Source of the DNA: Lentinus brumalis
Taxonomy: Eukaryota; Basidiomycota; Agaricomycetes; Polyporales; Polyporaceae
Length of the DNA stretch: 64,000 bases
Direction: 5' to 3'
Assembly: GCA_001792895.1 (NCBI GenBank)
Contig: MARA01000040.1
Location: 62,001-126,000, forward strand
Shown here: piece after piece, positions 1 to 10,749 of the stretch
How the letters are laid out: the number at the start of each line of letters is the position of its first letter
How positions within the stretch are numbered: position 1 is the first letter of the stretch
Notes under the pieces: generated by a model
The model's database searches: none
The model's input: only the letters and a program-made list of their open reading frames with translations
Told to the model about the DNA's origin: nothing
Translations under genes and position numbers: made by a program

Positions 1-895
1 CATCGCCTCAAGGTCACTCGCCACCGCATCGACCGACAAGTGACCTCGCCCCGGAACCCAGCGCAGACCGTATCGTCTCCCGGCCCGGGAACCTCATCCT
101 CGTATACCTCTTCGCACTCTTCCTCGCTCTACGACACTACCTCTCTCTCTTACTGCTGTTCTATGTGAGGCAGGACAGCAGACTCCCATTGTGGCGCGAG
201 GCGCGGCGAGCGGCGTCGTCTTGGAGTGCGCGGTGAGTGTGGACTCCGATTCCTCGCGCTCCATGCACGCTTCGCTCACCCTCTCGATGCATATACAGCT
301 GCACGCCATGACGACCGTATTCCCTATTCGGAGCACGACGCAGTCTCCCACTGTGACGAGAGAGGACATCCTTTTCTCTCATGCACGCGGCACCATCCGC
401 ATACTTCTCAACGCCCAATGCGCTGCGGTGGCATGCCTATCGGCGGCCTCGCAGACTCCTACGGGCAATCCCTAGGCGGCTATGGTGGCGATTAGGTACA
501 TAATATGCATGTTAGGTGCCTATCGTGATGTACTAGTTGAACAAAGGACACGCATCGTCCACAATCTACGCACGAGTACACGGATGCATGTACTCTACTT
601 CACTGGGACAAAACAGCTCGAGGGCGGCGTCGGAAAGAAGCCCGTCTCTCTGAGTACGTCGCTGGCGAGGAGCGCGTACACGGCTTGTGTGCGTACCGCA
701 GGAAATTGGACCTCGTGCGCGATCGACAGCGTCCTCCTCCGAGCGACACTCTGTATTGCGCATCACGCGTGTTCTATCTACGCACACCTGCGTCCGTACT
801 AGATCAGCCATATCGACTCTGTTCCATCCAACCAACTGTGGGGACATACAGCACATGAACTCATACACAACTCATACAGTATACGTGGAATCCTT
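1..895. other. No gene recognised
   Basis: Short overlapping open frames occur on both strands, but none has recognisable family residues or a convincing splice pattern. The right end probably includes the 3' untranslated region of the minus-strand F-box gene that stops at 896. Confidence 0.4.
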
Positions 896-2079
896 TCACC
901 GCTCGCAGATCAGTATACCGCGCTCCGCCAGACGCGAGAAGCGCCGAGGAAGATCCAGGAACCATCCCTCTGCATCAGGTTCGTTGCTGAGCAAGCACCA
1001 GGTGACCCTCGTCAGGGACGTGTACGGCGGTTCGGAGAGTATCTCGTCGAAACAGAGCCACTCGTACAAAGTGGGCAACCACCCTCGCATATCTCGCATC
1101 TCGGCCTCGTGGACGATACGGACCGTCTTGATATGTTCGGACTTGATATGGAGAAGTGCGGCAGGAGCAGTGCGTATGTCGTCGTCCGCCATACGAAGCT
1201 CGAAGTGTCTGAGCTGGGAGAATGTCGACAGTCCTGTCATTTTCATTCAGCTACGAGGGACGCTCCGAAACTCAATTCTCACGCTCACCTCTGAACTCGC
1301 GAGTGTGATTAGCGATGTGTATGGTGAGGCTTTGTATCGAGGAGCCCCAAGAACCGACAGTGAAGTCCCAGGTTGGACAGTCCTGCCTGTACAGCGTGAT
1401 CTGCAAGGTAGGAACGCTGGTCAGACCGAGCCCACTGCAACGCGGTGAAAACTGAAGATGCACTCGCCTTCAAGGTACGCAACTCAGGTGCACAGTATGT
1501 CGAGCCGCCATCGTCGAGAGCCGGAATCGGACCACCGCCACTCCATGTCACAGACTTAAAGTCCAGTGTTTCGACCGCGCGGAAGGCAGTGACATACATC
1601 ACAAGGTCGTAGTAACACTGGAACTCGAGGCGCGCTAGCCGGAGGTCCTTGATCGTTGGACAATAGAACGCAAACGACAGAATGAAGTCCTTGAGCGCTG
1701 CAGAGGACTGCAGAGTCCTGGAACCGGTCGGGGCCACACCACGGATCGAGAGTTTCCGCAGATTCGCCATGCCGCGTATTGCTTGACGCGACAAGGGCAC
1801 TTCATTGGGCAAGACCCATGGGGCGGGCCGCACCGAGCGGATATGGGCGGAGAGCTCCTTCACCATCGAAGCTAGGTCCTTGTTGCTGGTTATTGTCCTT
1901 CCAAAACCTTCGATTACTTTTCCTCCGGAGATGGCCACGTCAGCGTACAGGCGGACTTGCGAGGGTCTTACCATGGCTCGGCAGGTAAGAGCGCATGAGC
2001 AAAGGGTCTTCCTAGCATATCGTGAGGTCCTCAGTTCCTTGACGGCATCCAGGACGAGTAGTATGACGTCGAGTGGCAA
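896..2079 (-). CDS. F-box/LRR-like protein
   Basis: Probable F-box substrate-adaptor of an SCF ubiquitin ligase; the substrate is unknown. The N-terminal block has the mushroom F-box pattern (LPLDVILLVLDAV, then CALTCRAM about 20 residues on), followed by leucine-rich segments such as LRTLKITLYRQDC. Three exons fit: about 2079-1468, 1400-1289 and 1233-896. Intron 1 (1467-1401, 67 nt) has a GC donor (AAG|GCGAGT) and joins in phase 0. Intron 2 (1288-1234, 55 nt) is GT-AG in phase 1. The spliced frame gives about 353 aa from the TTG at 2079. The true start is unclear: the best upstream ATG (2183) lies in another frame, and the F-box frame stays open upstream without an ATG. A small 5' intron or a 1-nt indel near 2090 would reconcile them. 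The family is clear from motif and layout; the exact N-terminus is not. Confidence 0.7.
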
Positions 2080-2483
2080 GGAGACGATCCGACGGGGAGC
2101 TGCGGCGTCGTCGACACAGAGCCGGTCTGTGAGAGAGCCGTGGTGTCTTGGTGCTGCATAGTTCGTCGCTCGCGCCGAGGCATGATGGTGGTTCAGGGAG
2201 AGGACTCAGTACTCAGACAATGGCGGGAATTTAACCCGCGCCACAAGCGTGTTGTTTGTGAATGTTGTCTTTGAGGCCATTGCGGCATGTGGCTCTCCAC
2301 CATGACAGAGAATCGAGATGACACCGGAGTACGACGCCTGGGAGGTCACAGTCCTGTTCGACCACGCTGTCCAGTTCTGAGTTCGACGTCCTCCAGGTCG
2401 ACAGATCTGAGATCGAAGGCGAGCTGCTGCCACGCGGCCGACCGCCGTTTGACAAGGACCGCCGCAATCGTGATCGCAAACTG
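2080..2483. other. Intergenic, upstream of the F-box gene
   Basis: Probably holds the 5' end and promoter of the minus-strand F-box gene and the degraded 5' part of the oxygenase relic that begins near 2484. No other supported feature. Confidence 0.35.
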
Positions 2484-2680
2484 GTGAACGATGGAAGCGT
2501 GACTTGGGTGACTGGGGGCGCGAAGGATGACGAAGATCCAATGGGGTATCAGCGTTCAGCAGCAAGTGAAGCCTGGCCGCTGCTCGTCTCAGTACGATGC
2601 CTACGGGAACGAAGCAAGCACTTGTACATGGTGGCCTGCCTGACCGGCGAGGAACAGGGCGCCGGCGCGAGGGGGTGAGA
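2484..2680 (+). pseudogene. 2OG-Fe(II) oxygenase C-terminal relic
   Basis: The translated segment with WVTGGAKDDED and, after a frame change, YMVACLTG parallels the C-terminus of the larger oxygenase pseudogene downstream (WVTGGTKDDVD and YMTACMT at about 4490-4630). The nucleotide match also covers the 'tacgggaacgargc' region. Only this tail is recognisable and the frame is broken, so this looks like a truncated paralogue about 2 kb upstream of a longer one. It may have arisen by local tandem duplication followed by deletion. Confidence 0.6.
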
Positions 2681-3261
2681 CCGCTGGAGGCGGGTAGAAG
2701 GCTGGACTTCAGTCGAAGGTGGGTGCGCTAGCGGGGCAGATGATCAAGGTCGTGCAGAGGGCTCGATAGAGACTCGGACACCGTCTTGCAAGTTGCATTG
2801 ATATCGCACCTGAGCCACAGAGGTTAGCAGTCATACTAACTCATCGTCGAGAGTAAATAAGCCTCACACATGCAGTAGGTCATGGAACGCGGATCCGGAG
2901 CCATACCGTTTCCTCCGCACGTCAGCGTTACAGTCGCCCCGGCGGCGGACGATCCGTCCACAGGGTCTGGATTTGTCGGCCGATGTACTCGATGTCGCAG
3001 GCGGCGTAGAAGAACAGCGAAATGGTTGTCCGAGCACGCACACGACGCACGCGGTCTACGTTCTCTAGGGCTTACACCCAGCGAGCACGACGCGTGTGCA
3101 GTCCGTAGTGCCGGGCCTTGTTTCCTGGCGGAATCGTCAGAGTCGGAGTCGACGTGCCTCATGAACGGAGCACCCACGCATGCTCGGAACCCAAGGAATT
3201 CTCGACGACCGTCACATCCTCCCCATCGATGTGCGTACACTGTACCTCAAAAGCAACGATC
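2681..3261. other. Intergenic between oxygenase relics
   Basis: Contains a short stretch near 2688-2730 resembling the minisatellite found after the second oxygenase pseudogene (variants of GGTGGATCGAAGG). This suggests the duplication included the 3' flank. Long opposing ORFs here show no family signal. Confidence 0.35.
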
Positions 3262-4650
3262 ATGTCCCACCCACCCACCCTCAACCGCCTGCGCGAGACT
3301 CTGACGGAAAGCTCGCCCTACTGCAGCGGCACGCTGCAGCTGCCCGACGACTCCTTCGAGCTCTTCTACGGCAAGGGATCCCCCAGTACGTTTCTGCGCT
3401 GGAAACCTCGTCATCGTGTCCACTGACGAGGACGAATGTCCGCAGGTTCATCAACATCAGCAAGACAGCGAAGCCTCCGGGCTCGCTCGACGCGCTGCAG
3501 TCGGCCTGCGAGCCCGCCAAGTTCGGAAGAGGCGACAAGAGGGTGCTGGACGAGAGCTACCGCAAGGCAGGCAAGATGGACACGAGCGACTTCATGCTGC
3601 GTCTCGACGTCGTACGCTCCGGGCTCCTCGGTGCCGTGTCCTCGAGCCTGCTCTGCGGGGAGCAGGTCAAGCGGAACGTCACGGCAGAGCTGTACAAGCT
3701 GAATGTGTACGGTGAGTCTTATGTGTCGAGCTTCGACGCGTGGAGAGATGACTACATGCGCATATACCACCTTCCTAGGCGAGGGTGCGTTCTTCAAGGC
3801 CCACCAGGACACTCCTCGCAACTCCAAGATGTTCGGCTCGCTCGTCGTGGTCCCCACCACGCCGCAGGCGGGCGGCGCCCTCGTCCTCCGCCACCATGGC
3901 AAGAAGTGAACGTTCGACTCGGGCAAGATACTCGCCAACGCACCGAACCGGCGACGTCGAGCACGATGTCTCGCCCGTCGCCTCCGGCCATCGCGTCACC
4001 GTCACGTACAACCTCTACTGGGGCGATGCCGACCCCAGAGACACCGCCCTCTCCGACGGGCTAGACATCCTCAACCCCGAAGAACACGAACGCGAACACC
4101 GTCGGGCACGAGCTCTCTGCGCTCCTGAACAACTCCGCGTTCATGCTCAAGGGCGGAACGATCGGCTTCAGGCTACGCCACCTCGTACCCCGACGCGCTC
4201 GACAAGCTGCCGGGATGGTTGAAGGGAGCGGCGCGGCGCTCTACGAGGCGTGCAACGCGCTCGAGCTGAAGCCTCTGCTGCGGGTCACTTCCCACATGGA
4301 GGGTTACTCCGAGTCCGGGCGCGACGAGGTCAAGACCATCCTGCTCTCCCGCTCTGTCCAATTCGACGATATGTAGATCGAGGACGCGGAGAGGGAGGAG
4401 GAGCTGATGAAGCACGGCTCTGTCATCATGGACGCGGCTGACGACCATAATTCGGACGAGGAGGGCGGCACGTCGGACCAAGTGATGTGGGTGACAGGCG
4501 GCACCAAGGACGATGTGGACAAGTACGGGACGCGTGTGCGCCAGCCGAACCGGTTCTCGTCCCAGTACGTGGCGTATGGGAACGAGGCGAGCTTGTACAA
4601 CTTCTACATGACGGCCTGCATGACCGTGCCGATTGCGCTGGAAGCCGATT
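3262..4650 (+). pseudogene. 2OG-Fe(II) oxygenase (prolyl-hydroxylase-like), decayed
   Basis: The protein family is recognisable as the large basidiomycete 2OG-Fe(II) dioxygenases. The N-terminus contains YCSGTLQLPDDSFELFYGKG, followed after an intron by FGRGDKRVLDESYRKAGKMD, then the metal-binding H-x-D region (FFKAHQDTPR) at about 3795-3825, and the distal-histidine region (DVEHDVSPVASGHRVTVTY) at about 3955-4012. A phase-1 intron lies at about 3712-3778. The gene is broken several ways: TGG to TGA just after HHGKK (3907-3909), loss of the strand normally before DVEHD together with a frame change near 3945, frame changes near 4170 and 4217, and an in-frame TAG after QFDDM (4374-4376). The first splice junction is also out of phase. 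Some indels could be sequence errors, but substitution stops plus an internal deletion indicate genuine decay. Confidence 0.75.
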
Positions 4651-4685
4651 CAAGTCGGTGCGAAGGCTGGAGATGTGTTCCAGGA

Positions 4686-4762
4686 CGGAGGTGGATCGAA
4701 GGCCGGAGATGGGTCGAAGGCAGGTGTATCGAGGACCGGAGGTGGATCGACGGCTGGAGCGG
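4686..4762 (+). repeat. Degenerate 18-bp minisatellite
   Basis: Units start at 4686, 4704, 4722 (15-bp unit) and 4737, with consensus CGGAGGTGGATCGAAGGC. They would read as repeats of R-R-W-I-E-G just beyond the oxygenase pseudogene. Confidence 0.7.
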
Positions 4763-6617
4763 GCAGTATCGTGACTCTGAGGGTGGTGGAGAAGGCTTGA
4801 GGTAAGGACGTAGGCGAGTTTGTGTCGCGCATGGCCTGGTCAACCTGAGGAAGTTCTGTGTCGTTATTGTACCACGGGCCCGAGAGGTCAGCAAGCGAAT
4901 TAGCGCATCGCTCTCAATCAAACGAACCACTCACATGGTATACGGTACGCGGAGACGTGACAGCTATTTGATTTGCTCAAGACGCTGTAATTCCGGTCGA
5001 CCGTGACGCAGCTCCGAATCGGACGAGCACTCCGCTAACAAATATCTCAACATAATCGCAGTCTTGTGCTGTTCTAAGAGCACATTCTGAGGGCCCTCCG
5101 TGGGTATAAGCCGCGCGCGAATGTGAGGAGCAAGTCCGATGGACACGAAGTTCACATTTGCTGCTAGGCATCAGGACGACTTCGAACGGCAATGCTTGAG
5201 CTAGCAGTCTAATCCAACAGAGTGAAGCGTAAGTCACAACATCTCTTTGATTCGATAATGAGAGATGTACGGCAACTCGTGGACGGCTTGTCAATGTCAG
5301 ACTTACCAGCGAGGCATGCCGGTCCCTGGACCGACCGAGCGGATGGTTTATATCCCGCAGATTGCTGTAGACGCGCCAAGATCATACGAAGCAGAGGACG
5401 TCAGACAGTTGGATGTGCCCGGCAAGTCGTTGTCATGGAATAGGAGTTGTCGCAGGTCAAGAAGTTTGCTATTGAGATCCGCGGCTGAGGCGCCGAGCCA
5501 CGTTGTCCGGTTAGACGCGTGCCCGTCTCGAGTTGCTCTCGACTCTCGAGCATCTTTTGTAAAGACTCCTCACCCAAAGCTACTACCACGACGCGCATTC
5601 CGCTCTTGTTTTGGCTAGCGAAGCGGCAGTCGAAACTCCATCTCAGCCCCGAAGTCAACTGCTAACTTTTCCAGCGCGCACGCGTCATGTAAGTTGGCAT
5701 CAGACCCCGCAGTCAGTCTTTGTTTTGGTACTGATCGAAGGGAACGCAAGCAACTTACATATTCGGGAACGAGGAACGGACGCCGCGCGTGCGTTGTTCT
5801 TCCGAAGTACACGCATGTCCGCTTCGTGTGATGCGGACTCGGCAAGCTGCACAAGGGCGTCGTGACAACGCCGACCAAGTCTAGCCAAGTCTCTGTTGCC
5901 GACGTCGGACGGGCCACGGTCGCCGACCTTGAAGTTTAAACTTGAACATGCTTTTCGTCTACAAATCACAGTGGCTTGCCATGGATGAAGGCAGCTGAAC
6001 ATGAGACGTCGAAAGTTTTGCTGACACAGCTGGCCATGGACGGCAATCCGTGATGTTTCACACGACGTGAAAAACACCGACCGCCCGCCAACCGCCCGCG
6101 AGCAGGATCTCACTGTCGAGCGGCGGCTTGCCCTGACCCAGTGACCCTTCCCATCGGTTTCTGCGTCTATCATAGGCGGAACGGCAACGTGCGCGTTGCT
6201 GTTGGGTGCAGTGCACCTCCCCTTCTCGACTCTGCCCTTCATATTGACCTTCCGGTGCGTATTCCGCTCACATCTCCGGGAAGAAGCCCGGGATTGACGC
6301 TGTTTTTGACATATAGCGCTAGCCAGCGCTCCGCGTGCCGCCTATAAACCATAAACTATCCACGTCCCAGGACCGAGCATTTGCCCAGCGATCCAGCGAT
6401 CCCACGATTACGCTCCCAGAGCAACAGTCACACTGCACCAGCCCCTCGACGCACACAATTCCCGAGACGAAGCGGCGACCTTCCTGCCGATCCCTATAAG
6501 CGAGTACGTACGCGAGGCTGCGCTCGGATGACTTCACTCTGAGCTCTCACTTGAACTGCGTCTGACTCCCAGCATCCCCGCCACCGTTCATCTGCATCTG
6601 CATTTGCCAGCGACAAC
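4763..6617. other. Intergenic region without a recognised gene
   Basis: Several ORFs of 70-180 codons overlap on both strands, but none shows conserved motifs or a coherent exon structure. The last 400 bp before 6618 are likely the promoter and 5' leader of the hypothetical gene; a GCTAGCCAGCGCT-rich segment and a CCTATAA occur near 6320-6345. Confidence 0.4.
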
Positions 6618-7422
6618 ATGAGCATGGCGACTGCACGAACCAGCGACGACGCAGAAGTCACGTACAGGCGTCCCACGTCCTACGACTCCACACGAAGCAC
6701 ATTCTCCATCGCCACACCATCCGCGGTACGTATCAGTCGCCACAACGCGAGCCTGTCGGGACCCGGCCGCCTCGATTGGAATCTGGCGCTGACCGTGCCT
6801 TCGTTCGTCCAGGGACGGCTTCGCTTCATCTGCCTCGACCTCCCGTCGATCCCATTCAGCGAGGACGCGGAATTTGGCCCGCCAGAGGAGATGATCCCCT
6901 GCGAGATCCCGTTCGTCGATCGCAAGGGCGACATGATCACCGTCTCCGCCGCGCTCGCACGCACGCTGCACCGAATGGGCTGCTACGCCCTCGCAGAGGG
7001 GAACTTTTGTCCGTTCCCGCAGGACGTCGACCGCACGCTCTCCCTCGTGTTTCACGTGAGCCCGTCTCACAGTGTGGCCGTGTGCTCGCTGACTGGCTGC
7101 GACTCTCTGCTGACAGTTCCCGGACTACGGCCTGTTGGTCAGAGAGATCGCCACCGTCGAGGAAGGACGGCCGATCTCGCTAAATTGGCTCGCCTTCCGC
7201 GTGGCGCAGGAGATGAAGACGTGTATGGTGAGCGTCGTCTCTCCCCGTCTCCCCTTCCGAACGTGTATGCTGACATCAACACGTACACAGGACCTGGCGC
7301 GAGCAGCAGGTCGACCGATGCGGTACAACGGACTTGATATACAGGTCGACAAGTTGGTGATGAAGAGGCTAAAACGCGTCTCGAGGGACTCGTGGCAGCC
7401 CGAGTTCTGCATATGGTGCTGA
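6618..7422 (+). CDS. Hypothetical protein, three exons
   Basis: Exons 6618-7055, 7117-7227 and 7291-7422 join in phase 0 through two GT-AG introns of 61 and 63 nt (donors GTGAGC, acceptors GACAG and ACACAG). This gives 226 aa starting at ATG 6618. The N-terminal ~40 residues are polar and Ser/Thr-rich. The rest is a compact mixed domain with a basic helix (VDKLVMKRLKRVSRD) near the C-terminus, ending EFCIWC. No signal peptide or membrane segment is apparent. I do not recognise the family. Clean in-frame splicing makes a real gene likely. Confidence 0.65.
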
Positions 7423-8600
7423 CCGAGCGCCGCCTTGATGTACAGTATTGATTTTCTGCTTTATCTCACCATCGGTCATGACGGTAACTCAGCTATCCCG
7501 AGTTTCGACCATACGTCTGCGCATGGCCGTGTGGACATCTCCTGTGAACACGCGCGACATCGTCAAGAGCCAGAGACATGGAACCATGGAATACTCTCTC
7601 ATTGACTCGGAGGTGCGTAGCTTGCCAATGACGGCCAGTCTCCTCGCCACTCAGTATCGCCGACTGCGCAATATACTCCGGCTGGACTTGGCTGGACACA
7701 TGAGTATATCAGTAACGTCCCATCAGGAAGTGCGCTTGCCCCCTTGGTTCTAAAGGACGGCTAGACGGACTGGTCAAGCTTGACATGGTACGTGTTTGCG
7801 TCCTCATATATATTCGAGCTGATCCAACACTGCGTTATACGTACTTCAACAGGCACTCCCGGTTGCTACGCAGCGACAGGCCAAGCTCGCATAGAGCTGG
7901 ATGTTTGCTATACCTCAACAGTGGTAATCAACTACCGGCGGCGTCCAGTCTTCGGGATTTCCCGTGGCTAAGATCGACGACTCTCCAACCACACCGTACT
8001 GTCGCCACCACTTCCCCCCCTCATTGACCAGCGAGTCTAGGTCCCCTGCCAGTAGCATGGCGTTTCAATCACGCGCCCGAGAAGATCAATATTGATCATG
8101 CAATTCTCTGTCAAGACTCGTCGTGCACGCTGTAAGTGGGACGCTCTCGCCCTGTTCTCCTCTATGCATGGCTGATCGGAGTACATATTGAACTTGGTAC
8201 TTCCTTAGTACCTTTGGCATACTGTCTCCGCCGTTCAGGACGCATGGGTCCGCCCCTGTGCGAACCGAAGGCGGAGGCCGCCGCAGCGCCCGAGAAAGCG
8301 CTCAGCACCTCCAAAGAACTCCGATATCCATCGTCGCAGGGAGATGCAGCGGCGAGACTATCCGTAAATGGATCACTCTGCGATCCCATCAACTGCCCCA
8401 GGGTACGACTCCTGCAAGCGTGACTCTTCTTCTGCAGCCTACGACCATCCTCTCTTCACGGACCGTCCCCCTCTGGGGTGGGCGGCCTCCCCATCCGTTT
8501 GTCGAACGATTCTAGTACCTTGACGACCGCTCACAATCGCTCGCAGAGCGCGCCTCATCATCACGCTGGCACTCGTTGTCGACAGCTCGCGCTGGGGCCG
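7423..8600. other. Intergenic, nothing supported
   Basis: A 101-codon ORF (7448-7753, +) and a 95-codon ORF (8136-8423, +) are present, but neither shows recognisable residues or splice support. Confidence 0.35.
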
Positions 8601-8699
8601 CCCAACTCGATCGTCGTCCGGCTCCTTCCCGCTTGTTCAAGGTTGAGCTCTACTTCCATGACGACTACCTTGCGACAACCCTCTATTATCCATGCTCCC

Positions 8700-9290
8700 C
8701 ACATGAGACGACAAGAATACGCTGTGGCGGGACGGCGGCGTACTCTGGCTGCTCGCTATCTCTCGTCCCCGACTGTGGCGGGCAGTCATGGCCAATGCGG
8801 TAGGTGTTGCTGAGGCAGTTCAGGTGAGCAAATGCGAAAGGATCCTTCGTTATCGCTTGCTAATGTGCCGCTTGCTTCCTCTGTGTGCGGACCTACTCGC
8901 ACCTCGCGTGCCACGGCCTCTCAACGTCTCTCTCGTCTCTATGAATACCATTTGTCGACCTCCCTCGCTCTTTTGTCGCATGTTCCTCCATGGCGACCGT
9001 CTCTTCACGCGCACACAGTCGCTGGCACAAAACACCCCGTCATACCACTACCGTACCTCACCAGTTACCCTCGCCGCCTCGCTCGCCCCATCTGTCTCTA
9101 CGTCGTCCTCCCTTGTTCGATTGTTCTCCTCCAATGGCGACTGCCTATCGACGTTCACCATCATGTGGTCGCTCGCCGCGATACGGCGAGCCTATTGTGC
9201 CGTAGCGGGCCGCCGAGTTCGGTGCGCACCAGGCTGTGGCGGCCAGACGTTGCCAGTCAAGAACGCGTTGCTGAGGCACTATAGGTCAGC
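8700..9290 (+). repeat. Two diverged copies of an unknown segment
   Basis: The stretch about 8710-8818 resembles about 9190-9284. Both contain a CTGTGGCGG core followed at similar spacing by an identical GTTGCTGAGGCA. Translated in the matching frame the cores read LWRAVMANAVGVAEAV-like and LWRPDVASQERVAEAL, which suggests decayed duplicated coding sequence. A third weak CTGTGGCGC occurs near 9806. Confidence 0.35.
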
Positions 9291-9395
9291 CGCGTCCCAC
9301 GTATCCTTCATCTCTCCCTCCTTCTCATACGCCGCTCTCCTCCCCCGCGTTCGGACATACCTGGATCGCCTGCAGCGCGACACCCCTCGCGCCCC

Positions 9396-10136
9396 ATGAA
9401 CAATCACCGTAGCCTCCTCGTGCCGACGGTGGACACCGTACGTATTGTGAGTGCTACGAGTAGGGCGTCGGCAACCTTACAAGACCTCCTCCTTCGCCTA
9501 GATGCATGTCTACGCCTCGCGAACTCCCCGCCATCGGTCCATGGCGAACATGTCTCGGAGCTCGCATTCCTGCTCGTATTTATTCTCTTGCTGAGAGAGG
9601 GATGGAGGTCAGTACACACATCCCCCATGCGTCCGTCCAATCCTTACGCTCCGTCGCGTTCCTCAGCCTCCCGTTCCCTCGACTGCGAGCCGCAATATGG
9701 CTCCTGCACGACGGAATCCCTCGACTCCACTGTGTATTCCAGCCAACCCGACGGGGGCGCGACACGCCAACGCGTGTACAGCTCCTCCCCATACTCAAGC
9801 TCGACTGTGGCGCCTGAATCCCTCCTCCGGAACTACCTGCAGGACAACCCGCATATGGTACCGATATCGATCTTCGAGGTTCTCTCTGCTGCGGTCAGCT
9901 CTTCCAATCGCATTGACCTCCTTGAGTATCTGCGTGAGCAAGTCCTACTTCGGCCAGAGAGGATCCAGCATGGAAATCTCGCCATCTTGGTGACGCCTGG
10001 AATGTACGCGGATATGACGAGTTCGACGCTCCCAGGGACCGCTGCTGGTATTTACTCGTATAGCTCGCCGGTCGACCTCGAAGGTACTGCTGATCATCGT
10101 GTGCGCAGCCTCAGACCTCTCGGCTTCTGTCTATAG
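9396..10136 (+). CDS. Uncertain ORF, 246 codons
   Basis: Open frame starting at ATG 9396. The first half is Ser/Arg-rich and compositionally like translated non-coding DNA. The section about 9815-10030 (LLRNYLQDNPHMVPISIFEV, then LLEYLREQVLLRPERIQ) looks more protein-like. It lies directly downstream of the degenerate repeats, so it may be a remnant rather than a gene. No family recognised. Confidence 0.3.
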   Translation: MNNHRSLLVPTVDTVRIVSATSRASATLQDLLLRLDACLRLANSPPSVHGEHVSELAFLLVFILLLREGWRSVHTSPMRPSNPYAPSRSSASRSLDCEPQYGSCTTESLDSTVYSSQPDGGATRQRVYSSSPYSSSTVAPESLLRNYLQDNPHMVPISIFEVLSAAVSSSNRIDLLEYLREQVLLRPERIQHGNLAILVTPGMYADMTSSTLPGTAAGIYSYSSPVDLEGTADHRVRSLRPLGFCL

Positions 10137-10749
10137 TGCCTTAGCACCATCGGGTGAACTATCGCGTGCCATAGTAAGCTCGCTTCTTCTATCCTGTGAA
10201 CGACCTCACGAATAGTTCCGGCAAGTAGTCCTCAGCAGTCTCGCAATATTACCGAGATGGATCCTCAGCAAAGAGGATCAGATTCGTCAAAGTCCATATC
10301 GACCGCAACATTATAGTCTGGCCAGTGTCGCCAGCGGCATTGTAGTAGAGTACTAGTAGTAGTACTAAGTAGGCAGAACGGCTTCGGTATTAGCCGGATC
10401 CGCAGGCGCCGATCTGTATGTACCCAGGTGTACCCTTCGTCTCATCCATCTCGCGGCTCAATCGTCGCCCTCAGGCATCCTCCCTTCGCTACCGTCCAGG
10501 AGACATAGTGTGCGTATATCACCAGAATACAATCACATCAGCGATGGACCCAGATCCACGCGGTTGGCCCGGGGTGGCGAGCCGACCCACTAGGCTATTG
10601 CGCAAGGCGATGCTGGAGCGACGCCGCAAACGACCAGGTTATACCTGTGGAATAGTGCTCGTCTCACCTGGTGGGTTCCTTTCAATGAGAACGCATATTC
10701 TGATGAATTGAGTGCCCTACATTCAGCACAAACACGGCTAGGCTACGAT
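10137..10749. other. Intergenic, likely promoter of the F-box-like gene
   Basis: Includes an imperfect (TAG)n tract with internal palindrome near 10342-10371. The 5' exon or promoter of the following gene may lie here; no clear start-proximal exon was identified. Confidence 0.4.

Noticed and set aside
5700..6242. 180-codon minus-strand ORF
   Set aside because: No recognisable residues, no splice structure and overlapped by open frames on the other strand.
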